Assembly (NCBI GenBank): GCA_021809545.1
Contig: JAKAYL010000006.1
Location: 1-54,769 of the forward strand
Length of the DNA: 54,769 nt
Direction of reading: 5' to 3'
DNA from: Thermoplasmata archaeon
GTDB taxonomy: Archaea > Thermoplasmatota > Thermoplasmata > Lutacidiplasmatales > UBA184
Positions 43,828 through 53,500 of this stretch are shown here, piece after piece (position 1 is the first letter of the stretch; the number at the start of each line of letters is the position of its first letter). Both the position numbers and the translations under genes were made by a program. The notes under the pieces were generated by a model. That model was not told the DNA's origin, did no database searches, and was given only the letters and a program-made list of their open reading frames with translations.

Positions 43828-45947
43828 AGCCCGAGGATCGCCCCCCGCACCATTTCCGAGACCGCCATGAAGGCGGGGTCCGTGAAGAGGTAGCTCAGTG
43901 CGAGGTAGAAGACCTTGATCCCGACGAAAGCGCTGACAAGACCTCCCACACCGTAGATCGTGAGGTTTCGCCGGAGGAGTTCCACCGCGGTCGCCGGGTG
44001 GAAGGCCACCCCCCGCATGGCGATGGGAATGAGGAGGGGGATGGCGAAGGCATTGAAGAGCAGGGCGGAGAGGACGGCCAGCTTGGGGTCGGTCAGCTCC
44101 ATGAGGTTCAGCGAGGAGATCCCGGCGAAGCCGACAAAGATCGCCGGGATGATGGCGAAGTACTTCGCCACGTCGTTCGTGATGGAGAAGGTGGTGAGGG
44201 CCCCCCGGGTGATGAGGAGCTGCTTGCCGATGGAGACCACCTCGATGAGCTTGGTGGGGTCGCTGTCGAGGTCGACCATGTTGGCGGCCTCCTTGGCGGC
44301 GGAGGTCCCCGAGTTCATCGCAAGCCCCACGTCGGCCCGGGCGAGGGCCGGGGCGTCGTTCGTGCCGTCCCCGCTCATCGCCACGAGATGCCCCTGGGCC
44401 TTCTCCTGCTGGATGATGGACATCTTCTGCTCAGGCTTGGCCTCGGGGATGAAGGAATCGACCCCGCTCTCCGCGGCGATGGCCGCGGCGGTGAGGCGGT
44501 TGTCGCCGGTGCACATGACGGTCCGGATCCCCATCATCTTGAGCTCCCGGAGACGGTCCTTGATCCCGGGCTTCACCACGTCCTTCAGGACGACGAGCCC
44601 CAGCACCTTCTTGTTCAGGCAGACGGCGAGCGGGGTCTTCCCCCCGCTCGAGACGTCCCGGACCTTGAGGGCCAGATCGTCCGGGAAGCCGCCGGCGTAG
44701 GTCTCGATGGCGCTGGTCGCCCCCTTCATGTACTCGGCCCCTTCCGGGGTCACGAGCCCGGACATCTTCCGCTCTGGGCTGAAGGGGATGACCCGGGTCT
44801 TCTGCACGTCGATGCGGTCGGGGAGGACCCCTTTGAGCCCGGCGAGCCGGATGATGGAGCGGCCCTCGGGCGTGTCGTCGAGGGCCGAGGAGTTGATGGC
44901 GGCCTTCATGAGCTGGGTCAGGTCGACGCCGTTCGTCGGGAGGAACTGGACGGCGAGCCGGTTCCCGACGGTGATCGTCCCCGTCTTGTCCAGGATGAGG
45001 ACGTCCAGGTCCCCCGCGGCCTCCACGGCCTTCCCGGACTTGGCGATCACGTTCGCCTTCGAGACCCGGTTGACCCCGGAGATCCCGATGGCCGAGAGAA
45101 GACCGCCTATCGTGGTGGGGATGAGACAGACGACCAGGGCGATGATCGTGCCGAGGTTGAAGAGGGAGGGATAACGGAAGCCGAGGAGGTAGGCGAGCGA
45201 GACGATCACGACGAGGATGGCGGCCGTGAGCGCCGTGAGCAGGATGGTGAGGGAGACCTCGTTCGGGCTCTTGTCCCGCGTCGTTCCCTCCACAAGACGG
45301 ATCATCCGGTCGAGGAATCCGAACCCCGGCTCCGCGGTGATCCGCACCATGACGATCCCCTGGAGCACCCGGGCCCCTCCGATCAGGCTGGTCTTGTCCC
45401 CTCCGCTCTCCCGGACGACCGGTTCGGACTCTCCGGTCATCATGGACTCGTCCACGACGGCTCCCCCCTGGACGACGTCACCGTCCAGTGGGACCATCTC
45501 CCCCGGGCGGACCTCCACGTGGTCGCCCGAGTGCAGGTGGCTCGAGGGGACCCAACGGCGGGTCCCATCCGGGAGGATCTGGCGGGCCATGAGCCCGCTG
45601 CGGACCTCCTTCAGGCTGTCCGCCTGGGCCTTGGCCTGGGCCTCCGCCAGAGCCTCGGCAACGTTGGCGAACCAGAGCGTCACGAAGAGGATGATCGTGA
45701 TCGAGAGGTAGTACATCGGGTCGTAGCCCACACCGGCGAGGTCGGGGAAGAGCCCGGGGAGGAAGGTGGCGAGGAGCATGAAAAAGAAGAAGATGTAGAC
45801 GACGAACATGATGGGGTTCCGCACCTGGACCCGGGGGTCCATCTTGGTGAACGAGGCCTTGAGAGCTCCCGCCCAGCTCAGCACGGGCTTCCGCTTCACG
45901 CTGACCTTGGCGCCGTGCGGCGGGGTCAGGGGGTCGACCGCGGCCAT
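43824..45947 (-). CDS. kdpB: K+-transporting P-type ATPase subunit KdpB
   Basis: 707 residues. The catalytic subunit of the high-affinity K+ pump. TGES (actuator loop), the phosphorylation site DKTGTITVGN, FSPERKMSG in the nucleotide domain and the hinge motif GDGTNDAPALARADVGLAM are all present, with seven predicted membrane helices. It begins 4 bp after the kdpA stop and overlaps kdpC. Confidence 0.97.
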   Translation of the reverse strand: MAAVDPLTPPHGAKVSVKRKPVLSWAGALKASFTKMDPRVQVRNPIMFVVYIFFFFMLLATFLPGLFPDLAGVGYDPMYYLSITIILFVTLWFANVAEALAEAQAKAQADSLKEVRSGLMARQILPDGTRRWVPSSHLHSGDHVEVRPGEMVPLDGDVVQGGAVVDESMMTGESEPVVRESGGDKTSLIGGARVLQGIVMVRITAEPGFGFLDRMIRLVEGTTRDKSPNEVSLTILLTALTAAILVVIVSLAYLLGFRYPSLFNLGTIIALVVCLIPTTIGGLLSAIGISGVNRVSKANVIAKSGKAVEAAGDLDVLILDKTGTITVGNRLAVQFLPTNGVDLTQLMKAAINSSALDDTPEGRSIIRLAGLKGVLPDRIDVQKTRVIPFSPERKMSGLVTPEGAEYMKGATSAIETYAGGFPDDLALKVRDVSSGGKTPLAVCLNKKVLGLVVLKDVVKPGIKDRLRELKMMGIRTVMCTGDNRLTAAAIAAESGVDSFIPEAKPEQKMSIIQQEKAQGHLVAMSGDGTNDAPALARADVGLAMNSGTSAAKEAANMVDLDSDPTKLIEVVSIGKQLLITRGALTTFSITNDVAKYFAIIPAIFVGFAGISSLNLMELTDPKLAVLSALLFNAFAIPLLIPIAMRGVAFHPATAVELLRRNLTIYGVGGLVSAFVGIKVFYLALSYLFTDPAFMAVSEMVRGAILGL

Positions 45948-45951
45948 AGAA

Positions 45952-47640
45952 CTAGGGCCCTCCGAGAGCCCCTTGGGCGAAGGGACCCATCACGAGTACG
46001 GGAAGGAAGAGCAGCCCCGTGACGATCGTGATGAACAGGATGAGGTAGATCGTGAAGGTCGCGGAGTTCGTCTTGAGCGTGCCGGGGCCAGGGGGGGCGG
46101 GGTCCGTCGAGGCGAGCGAGCCCCCGATGGCGAGCATGGCGATGATCGGGAGGTACCGACCGACGAGCATCACGATCGTTCCGGCCAGGTTGAAGAACAG
46201 GGTGTTGTCGTTGAGGGAACTCATTCCGCTCCCGTTGTTGGCGGATTCGCTCGTGAACTCGTACAGCACGACGGTGAACTGGTGTGCGGCCGTCCCGCCC
46301 GAGAAGGACGCCAGGCCGAAGACGAAGGTGATCGCGGTCGGAATGAGGATGGCGAAGGGGTGGGAGAGGATGGTCACCGCGGCCCACTTCATCTGGTGCT
46401 TCCCGATCTTGTTGCCGAGGTACTCCGGGGTCCGTCCCACCATGAGCCCGCCCACGAAGATGGCGAGGATCACATTGATGAGGAGCATGCCGAACCCCGT
46501 CCCATCGCCCCCGGGAACGCACTGGAGGAACATCCCCCAGAAGAGGTCGATCTGCGCCCCGGGAGTGAGGGACCCGAGGGCCATGCTCGTAGCGCCGGTG
46601 TTGCTGTAGATGCTCGTGACCTGGAAGAGGGCGGACTCCGGGAGCGTGAACCGCTGCTCGGCCCCGACCAGGTAACCTCCGGACTGGGAGACCCCGGTGG
46701 AGGCGAGGAAGGGGTTCGAAGACTGGAAGAAGATCATGAGGAAGAGCCCCAGGAGGAAGATGGAGAGGATGGTGGCCAGCAGGGGGCGCGCCTCCTGCTC
46801 CCGCCGGACCATCCGGGAGAACATGAAGGGGGATGCGAAGGGGATGAGCAACATGAGGACGACCGAGATGAGGTTGGTGACCGCCGAGGGGTTCTGGAGC
46901 GGGTTCGCCGCATTCGCTGCGTAGAACCCTCCCCCGTTCGTCCCTAAGAATTCGATCCCGTCCCACGCCGCGACCGGGCCCAGGGGGATGGTCTGGGCCC
47001 CCCCGGTCCAAGGGTAAATGGTGACGCTCTGCGTCAGGGTCTGGGGAACCCCGGCAAGGATGAAGAGCAGCGCTCCGAGGACCGACAGGGGGAGCAGCAC
47101 CCGGGTGAAGGCCTGGGTGACATCAAAGTAGAAGTTCCCGATGCTGCCGTCCCTCCGGGAGAATCCCCGGGTGAAGGCCACCATCACCGAGATCCCCGTC
47201 GCTGCCGAGAGGAACATCAGCACAAGGAGACCGAGCATCGACGAGAGCAGCGAGACCTGCTGCTCCGGAACGTAGTGCTGGAAATCCGTGTTCGTGGTGA
47301 AGGAAGCGGCCGTGTGGAGGGCGAGGTCCCACGACATCCCCGGAGCGCCCAGGGAGTTGAGGGGCAGGCCCCCCTGGAACGTCAGGAGGAGGAAGGCGAA
47401 GATCAGCCCCGCCGCGTTCAGGCTGAGGAGTGCGACGGCATACTCCTTCCACTTCATTTGATGGTCGGGGTCCACCCCCATGAGGCGCATCAGGGCCGAT
47501 TCGAAGGGGACCATGATCGGGTCGAGGAGGCTGGGACGCCCCATGAAGACCTTAGATAGGTAGAGACCGAGCGCACGGGCCAGGAAAATGACGAGAAGAA
47601 TGGTCAGGATGACGTCCGGGAGCGTGGAAAGCTCGATCAT
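45952..47640 (-). CDS. kdpA: K+-transporting ATPase subunit KdpA
   Basis: 562 residues, the K+-selective membrane subunit related to K+ channels. Four pore-loop segments are visible: TTNTDFQHYVPEQQ, FLGTNGGGFYAANAANP, YSNTGATSMALGS and TSESANNGSGMSSL. It starts 6 bp after the kdpF stop. Confidence 0.97.
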   Translation of the reverse strand: MIELSTLPDVILTILLVIFLARALGLYLSKVFMGRPSLLDPIMVPFESALMRLMGVDPDHQMKWKEYAVALLSLNAAGLIFAFLLLTFQGGLPLNSLGAPGMSWDLALHTAASFTTNTDFQHYVPEQQVSLLSSMLGLLVLMFLSAATGISVMVAFTRGFSRRDGSIGNFYFDVTQAFTRVLLPLSVLGALLFILAGVPQTLTQSVTIYPWTGGAQTIPLGPVAAWDGIEFLGTNGGGFYAANAANPLQNPSAVTNLISVVLMLLIPFASPFMFSRMVRREQEARPLLATILSIFLLGLFLMIFFQSSNPFLASTGVSQSGGYLVGAEQRFTLPESALFQVTSIYSNTGATSMALGSLTPGAQIDLFWGMFLQCVPGGDGTGFGMLLINVILAIFVGGLMVGRTPEYLGNKIGKHQMKWAAVTILSHPFAILIPTAITFVFGLASFSGGTAAHQFTVVLYEFTSESANNGSGMSSLNDNTLFFNLAGTIVMLVGRYLPIIAMLAIGGSLASTDPAPPGPGTLKTNSATFTIYLILFITIVTGLLFLPVLVMGPFAQGALGGP

Positions 47641-47646
47641 TCGGCC

Positions 47647-47763
47647 CTAGAAGCTCTCCGGGTGGAGCATGACGTAAAGGAGGTAGACGGTGATGATGGC
47701 CGCCAAGACGGTGAAGACGAGGAGTCCGCTATGGGCCGAGATGATCTCCAGGATGGAATCCAT
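47647..47763 (-). CDS. kdpF: Small K+-ATPase subunit KdpF
   Basis: A 38-residue single-helix protein, MDSILEIISAHSG followed by LLVFTVLAAIITVYLLYVML and HPESF. KdpF is a lipid-like stabiliser of KdpABC and is often missed by gene callers. The start ATG is at 47763 and the stop precedes kdpA by 6 bp, so position and length both fit. It is the first gene of the kdp operon. Confidence 0.9.
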   Translation of the reverse strand: MDSILEIISAHSGLLVFTVLAAIITVYLLYVMLHPESF

Positions 47764-47956
47764 GTTTGTCAGATACCAAACGGACCAAGGATGGGCACCC
47801 GTTCTTATCTCTTTCGCAAGCGAGACCCCCCCCGGGAACTCCGAACCGGCCCCCCTTCCGTCCGGGAAAGCCGCCTCCCTAGACCCAGGAACACGGTCCC
47901 GAGGGGGGGACCTGCGCGGCCTGGAAAGGAGGGCGGCGTTACTATTTTCGATAACG

Positions 47957-47964
47957 CTTTATAG
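47957..47964 (+). promoter_or_regulatory. TATA box of the small gene at 47986
   Basis: CTTTATAG is centred 25 bp before the ATG, fitting a leaderless transcript. Confidence 0.6.
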
Positions 47965-47985
47965 ACGGAAGCCCTTAGTTTCTCC

Positions 47986-48333
47986 ATGTTCAGTCAGACG
48001 GAGAGAGAGTTCCTGATGATCCTGGCGGAGACCCCTCGTTCCGCGCTCGCCGAAGTGATGGCCGAGCGGTTCCCGAACCCCGTCTACCGCCGGAAGCTCC
48101 TCTGGGGGATCCGGCAGAAGGCGGCCAGCGCGGCGGAGGACTGGAGCCTCTACGCCCGGGCGGCCCGCCGCGAGGAGCGGGTCATGCCCCCCCGCCCACT
48201 TCCCGATGCTGCGGAGGTCCCGCTCTACACGGAGCCATTCGCCGTCTTTCTCCGGGGACTCCAGGGCCGCCTCTCCCGGAAACGCACACCGCAGATGCCT
48301 TCCGAAGACCCCCAACGTCCGGGGGGGGTGTGA
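47986..48333 (+). CDS. Small basic protein of unknown function
   Basis: 115 residues, helical and basic (e.g. TEREFLMILAETPRSALAEV and YRRKLLWGIRQKAASAAEDW), with a disordered Pro/Arg C-terminus. It resembles an HTH-sized domain but no family is recognised. It is co-directional and overlaps the next gene by GTGA. Confidence 0.65.
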   Translation: MFSQTEREFLMILAETPRSALAEVMAERFPNPVYRRKLLWGIRQKAASAAEDWSLYARAARREERVMPPRPLPDAAEVPLYTEPFAVFLRGLQGRLSRKRTPQMPSEDPQRPGGV

Positions 48334-48677
48334 GCATGGTGGCCCTTTGGGTCGCCGCGCTCGGACCGGCGATCGTCCTCTTCGTGCTGATCCTTTTCTG
48401 GGTGGTCTTCCCCACCCTTCGCAACCGGAAGACCGGGGTGGGGGGCGCCGGCATCGTGCAGCGCTCCCGGCTCACCTGCCCGAAGTGCCTCCAGACCTTC
48501 GACTACGAGTGGGTGCCCGGCGCGGCCTTGACCGCGGTCCGACTCGGGAAGGATCGGTACATGGGTTGCCCCATCTGCCACAAATGGTCCTTGTTCAATG
48601 TCTGGGACGCCCCCGCGCCCCCTCCTAAAGCTCCCTCCCCGGAGATGGGGAGGGGGGGATCGGCGCCTCCCCGCTAA
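48330..48677 (+). CDS. Single-helix membrane protein with a zinc-ribbon
   Basis: 115 residues. An N-terminal membrane helix (VALWVAALGPAIVLFVLILFWVVF) is followed by two CxxC pairs, LTCPKCLQTF and GCPICHKWS, spaced as in a zinc ribbon, then a Pro-rich end. Function unknown. The GTG at 48330 overlaps the preceding stop (GTGA); an ATG two codons later is an alternative. Confidence 0.7.
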   Translation: MSMVALWVAALGPAIVLFVLILFWVVFPTLRNRKTGVGGAGIVQRSRLTCPKCLQTFDYEWVPGAALTAVRLGKDRYMGCPICHKWSLFNVWDAPAPPPKAPSPEMGRGGSAPPR

Positions 48678-48842
48678 AGTGACCCCGGTCCTGCAGAGGC
48701 AGGAGACGTCGGGTGTTCCCGGACGCGGGCCGGTTACCCCCCGCCCCGGGGGAAGTGGGGGGTGGGCGTGCCAGAGCCCATATGTCCGATGAGGGCACAA
48801 ACTCAAATACCCTGGGTCCTCTTCTATGGCCATCAAAAGAAC

Positions 48843-49121
48843 GTGCAGGAATACGACCCTTTACAGGAGATCACCAAGGAACTGGACCGGGAAGAATCCG
48901 TTCTCACGGTCCGCGTAGAAAAACGCCGATACAACAAGCCCGCGACCATCATCGCCGGATTCCCGAAGGACGCCGATCTGCACGACATCACCCGCCAACT
49001 CAAGACGTTTCTCGCCACCGGAGGCACCGCCAAGGACGGAGAGATCGTCCTCAATGGCGACCATTTCCGGCGGGCCAAGGAGAAGCTGGAAGCCCTGGGA
49101 TACCACATCTCCGGGGCGTAA
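48843..49121 (+). CDS. Translation initiation factor eIF1 (SUI1)
   Basis: About 92 residues. It helps the small ribosomal subunit select start codons. The SUI1 core is clear: LTVRVEKRRYNKPATIIAGF, LKTFLATGGTAKDGEIVLNG and DHFRRAKEKLEALGY. GTG at 48843 is preferred because TATA-like CAAATACC lies about 36 bp upstream; ATG at 48789 would add 18 residues of atypical sequence. Either way the N-terminal CxxC zinc motif of many archaeal homologues is absent. Confidence 0.85.
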   Translation: MQEYDPLQEITKELDREESVLTVRVEKRRYNKPATIIAGFPKDADLHDITRQLKTFLATGGTAKDGEIVLNGDHFRRAKEKLEALGYHISGA

Positions 49122-49137
49122 GACTCACGGTCAGAAC

Positions 49138-49425
49138 ATGCAGGTGAAGATAGTCGAAAAGGGGCACGATTTTCTGCGACTTTCCCTGCCACGCGGAGCC
49201 GAGACCATTCTGGTCCCGCTGGTGGAGGGTCTGCAGGCCGAGGACGCCGTCCTCGAGGCGAGGTACTACATCGGACATCCGTTCGCAGAGGAGCCGGGAC
49301 TCTACCTCAAGACCAAGGGGGAGAAGCCGCAGGCGGTGCTGAAGCGGGTCCTCAAGTCGCTCTCCGACACCTATGGGGATGCCCTCGGGCACTTCGACAA
49401 GATCGCCGAAAAGCAGCGGAACTGA
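49138..49425 (+). CDS. rpoL: DNA-directed RNA polymerase subunit L (Rpo11)
   Basis: 95 residues. The Rpb11-like partner of subunit D in RNA polymerase assembly. It starts MQVKIVEKGHDFLRLSLP and has the family EDAVLEARYYIGHPF stretch and C-terminal helix ALGHFDKIAEKQ. The gene follows eIF1 by 16 bp. Confidence 0.93.
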   Translation: MQVKIVEKGHDFLRLSLPRGAETILVPLVEGLQAEDAVLEARYYIGHPFAEEPGLYLKTKGEKPQAVLKRVLKSLSDTYGDALGHFDKIAEKQRN

Positions 49426-49444
49426 GCCTGCCTAGGAGAGTTCC

Positions 49445-50116
49445 ATGCTCAAGGAGTGCGTGAAGCACGGATATTTCCGCGGCGAGGCCTGTCCCGTCTG
49501 CAGCGACGAGGGCCGGTTCTTCATGGACGACCGGGAGCTCGATCACATGGCCCGCATCGTGGCCGGGATCCTCCGGCATTTCCCTCCCCGGTACGGCCTC
49601 GCGGCCGAAAAGACCGGATGGGTCCAGATGCGGGATCTCGTCCAGGCCATCCGGAACCAGCACCGCAACTATCCCTGGCTCAAGGCCCATCACATCGTGG
49701 CCCTCGCCATGACGGACCCGAAGGGCCGCTACGAGATCCGGGACGATGCGATCCGGGCCACCTACGGCCACACGGTCGAGGTCGAACTCGACCTTCCCAC
49801 CGACAACATCCCCGAGAACCTCTTCTACCCCGTCACCCCTGAGGAGAAAGAGCTGGTCCTGGAGGTGGGTCTTCGCCCCACGGACCGCAAGAAGGTCCAC
49901 CTCTCCCTCACCGCGCAGGATGCCTACAACGCGGGCAAGGTCCGGTGCGAGACCCCCACGATCCTCTCCGTCGACACCCAGAAGGCGGTCGCCGGGGGCC
50001 ATGTCATCCAGAGGGCCGGGAAGACCGTCTTCCTCGTGGATGAGGTGCCCCCCGAGATGCTCTCCCTCTACGAGGGAAGTCTCCCGGTCGCGGGGACCGA
50101 CCAAGAAGCCGAGTGA
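49445..50116 (+). CDS. kptA: RNA 2'-phosphotransferase KptA/Tpt1
   Basis: 223 residues. Removes the 2'-phosphate left by RNA ligation, using NAD+. An N-terminal zinc knuckle (CVKHGYFRGEACPVCSDEG) is followed by the Tpt1 core: ILRHFPPRYGL with the catalytic Arg-His pair, GWVQMRDLVQAI, RYEIRDDAIRATYGHT, LYPVTPEEKE, HLSLTAQDAYNAG. The C-terminal NAD-contact arginine lies in VGLRPTDRKKVHLS. The ATG at 49445 follows rpoL by 19 bp. Confidence 0.93.
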   Translation: MLKECVKHGYFRGEACPVCSDEGRFFMDDRELDHMARIVAGILRHFPPRYGLAAEKTGWVQMRDLVQAIRNQHRNYPWLKAHHIVALAMTDPKGRYEIRDDAIRATYGHTVEVELDLPTDNIPENLFYPVTPEEKELVLEVGLRPTDRKKVHLSLTAQDAYNAGKVRCETPTILSVDTQKAVAGGHVIQRAGKTVFLVDEVPPEMLSLYEGSLPVAGTDQEAE

Positions 50117-50561
50117 GCCTTCGAGACTTTCTCGCGCGTTCCACCTATCGGACGCGCTCTGGAGCACGGTGAAGCCCGCCAAGGGCAGTTCTCAGGAACG
50201 TTGAGGGGGAGACGCCTCGAGCCGCTTTCGTAGGGAATCCCTAGGTCGGGAAGCGAGGCATGCATCTCTCCCTAAAAGGGCGTCATCGGCGCGGAACTAG
50301 CGAAGGGACCGGATGTTCCTTCTCCCCTGGGATTGGACGCAAGGCCAAGCCTGCCGAGGTCCCGGTGCCTTGGAACGGTAACTCCCCGGGCCCAAAGGGA
50401 ACGCAATGGGCTCGGGGAGCCTGCAGTCTCTTCTGCAGGGGGGATCTGCGGTAAGCGACTGCAGTTGAATTGCCCCACATCCCGAGGGGCCAGGATCCAT
50501 CTCTCTACTCCGGAAGAACTGAGCATGGTTCCCCATCGGTGTCCTGAGAAGTGGGGAGAAA
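50117..50561. other. Convergent intergenic region with two stable stem-loops
   Basis: 445 bp without a convincing gene. Stem 1: 50382-50393 pairs with 50408-50419 (CTCCCCGGGCCC with GGGCTCGGGGAG, one G-U). Stem 2: CCTGCAG 50420-50426 with CTGCAGG 50433-50439, directly adjoining stem 1. They may be termination structures for kptA and the surface gene, or part of an unrecognised RNA. Searches by eye for SRP RNA and tRNA features failed. Confidence 0.5.
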
Positions 50562-53500
50562 CTACTCCCCCCGGTGGAACGGTGCGTACGGAGGGATCAC
50601 GCTGCGGAACACGTCGCGAAGAGGGTCATCGATCCGCGGAGGCGAGGGGGGAGAGGGGCGTCCCGCTCCATTGTCTCCCACCGGAGGCGGAGTGCGGGGG
50701 ATCGATTGCCCTCCGGAATTACCCGAAGGGGACGGGGGCTGCTTCTTCCTCGCGAGCAACACCACCACAACAACTATCACCACCACTACCACGACGAAAG
50801 GGAGCACGTACTCGATGAGCCCGTTCGTCGTGGAGCCCGTGCCAGTAGCCTTCACCTTGACCGGAGCAGGAGGGGACAACGACTGGGACGACCAAGTTGT
50901 CACGTTTCCCCGGGCGTCGGTCACCTGGAGGCTGGGGTAGTAGGTCCCGGCCTTCGCGTACGTGTGCGTCACCGGAAGTGCGGCGGACACCGTGTCTAAG
51001 GGCGATCCGTCTCCGAAGTTCCAGCGGAACTGGTACGGAGCGGTGCCCCCATAGACCGATGGGAAGAACGTCAGGGAGGTCGGGGCGGAACCCTGAAGGC
51101 TCACCATGGTGACGAAAGCGGTGAGCGGGCTGCCCGAGGAAGAGGGTGCTCCGGAGCCGTAGACCGTGACGAAGACACCGGTGGTGGCCGAGACGCTACC
51201 GTCCGAGACCACGAGCGTGGCCACGTACTCTCCAGGAATGGAGTAGGTGTGGAGGACGGAGGATCCGTTGGTGGAGGTGGCTCCGTCTCCAAAGTTCCAG
51301 GAATAGGTGTACGGGGCGGTGCCGCCGACGACCTGGGACTGGAAGGCCACGTTGAGGGGAGCCATGCCGGTGGCGGGCACCGCGGAGATGCTCAACTCTA
51401 GGGCGCCCGACTGGTTGGAGGGAGGAGCAGGGTACGCCACGATGGGGAGGGCCGCTTGGGTGACCGACCCGTTCGCGTCCACCACGGTCACGATCGCGGT
51501 GTACGTGCCGGCGTAGGCATACACGTGCGAGGCCGTGGGACCAACGGCCGAAGATCCGTCCCCGAATGTCCAAACCAAGGTATACGGGGAACGACCTCCG
51601 CTGGGTGTCGCCGAGAAGAGGGTGGCCAAGGGAGCCACCCCGGTCGAGACCGAGGCTGCGAGGGTCACAGAAAGGCTGGAGGAGCTCTTTGCGACCAACG
51701 TCACAAGGGCTCGGGCACTCGCCACCTGCGCAGCGGCATCGCTCACGACGAGCGTGACGTTGTAGGTGCATCGCGAGGCCTTGCAACCGGAGGGCATCGT
51801 GGTGTACGTGTGGGTGACGGTCGGAGAGGTCGACGTCGCCCCGTCCCCGAAGGACCACTGGTAGCCGAAAGGGGCCGTCCCGCCCGACACGTTCGCGCTC
51901 ACCGTCACGCTGAGGGGCGCCGGCCCTAGGTTGGGAGATTCGAAGAGCACCTGAGCACTGAATTGGTTGGAGACCACCGGTTTGACCGTAACGAAACCCG
52001 TGGCTGAGGCAGTGTCTCCTCGGGAGTCCGTGACTGTGAGAACGACCGAGTAACTACCAGGGGAGGTGTAGGTATGCGAGATCGTCAGGCCCACACCTGA
52101 GGTGCCGTCCCCGAGAGCCCAGGAGTAGTTGTAGCCAGGGTACCCTCCGGAGGACGTCCCGGTCATGGTGACGGTGAGCGGGGCGGGGCCGTAGTTAGAG
52201 GAGTCAAAGTAGAGTGTGGCGAGGAGCGGGTTGGCAGGTCCCTGCACGATGAGCGTTCCCGTAGCGGTGTGGGCCACCCCGTCTCCATCCGTGACAGTGA
52301 CCGTTACGGAGAAGTTTCCGGTGGAAGTGGGAGTGCAGACCCACAAGCCCCCGGTGCCGGGAACACACCCGGATGGGAGCCCTGTGTAGGAGTACGAAAG
52401 CGGGGGAGTGCCACCAGAGGTCTGCACGGACACCTGGGTCGAGTTGTGGAGGGCTACGCTCCCCGGGGAGAAGGTGAGGCCGGAGACCACGAGCGGGGGA
52501 TTCACCGTGAAGCTGGTGCTGGCGCTGGACTTGCTGCCGTTCGAATCTACCACAGTCACGCCCACAACGAAGGTCCCGTTCACGGTGGGGACGCAATACA
52601 AGGCAGAAGTGTTGGCGGAAACGCAACCCGAGGGGAGGTTCGAGTAGGAGTAGCTGTAGGGAAGCGTCCCTCCCACGACGGACACATTGAGGTAAACCCC
52701 CAGCCCCTCGTCGAAGGATACGTTCGAGGGGGAGAAGCTTGTGATGGCCGGCAGATTCGGGTTCGTTGCTTGGATCATGGTCACCGTATCCGAGAGAATG
52801 TTGCTGGCGTACAGCAGCCCGGTGACGGGATCCGTCATGATCCCTTGGACGCTATAGGCGGTCCCGGTGGGGATGGACCCGACGACCTTGTTGACCGAGG
52901 GGTCGATCACGGTCACATACGGCGACTGGAGGTTCCCCACGTAGATTTCGCGGGTGATGGGATCGTACGTGGCGGCCCGGGGGTAGGTCCCGGCCGCCAA
53001 CGTGGCGAGGACGGTGAAATTGCTCCCGTCGATGACCGTCACGTCGTTGCCGTTCGGATTGGTCACGTAGACGTTGCCGTTCATCGGATCGACCGCCATG
53101 CCGTTGGAGGAGAGCCCGGTCGTGACGGAGGCCACGGGCTTCCCCGTGGAGCCGTTCAGGATGGTGACGTTGCCGGGCACCGCTGCGACGAAGTTCTGGG
53201 TCGCAGAAACGTAGACGTAGTGGTTGAAGGGATTGTAGAGGACGGACCAGGACTCGACCCCCGCAACGAAGTTCCCCACTACCCGGTTGGTCGTGGTGTT
53301 CACGATGAGCCCCAACTGGGAACTGGAACCGTTGGTAGTAACGAAGAGCAACCGGCTAATGGGATCGTAGTCGATCCCCCCGGTAGCGTACCCTGCGCTC
53401 ACGTTCCCGACCACGGCCCCCGTCGAGCCGTTGAGAATTGCGATATAGTTGGATTTGCCGCTGGTAACGTAGACGTCCCCGTTCGCGGTGTCCACCGCAG

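Noticed and set aside
43998-46022. 674-residue plus-strand ORF opposite kdpB
   Set aside because: Asp/Gly/His-rich antisense shadow of a confidently identified gene.
48686-48780. Small structured RNA upstream of eIF1
   Set aside because: One GC-rich hairpin is possible, but no recognised motif, promoter or second helix supports an RNA gene.
50117-50561. SRP RNA or tRNA in the gap
   Set aside because: The conserved SRP helix 8 motif, T-loop and acceptor-stem pairing were not found.
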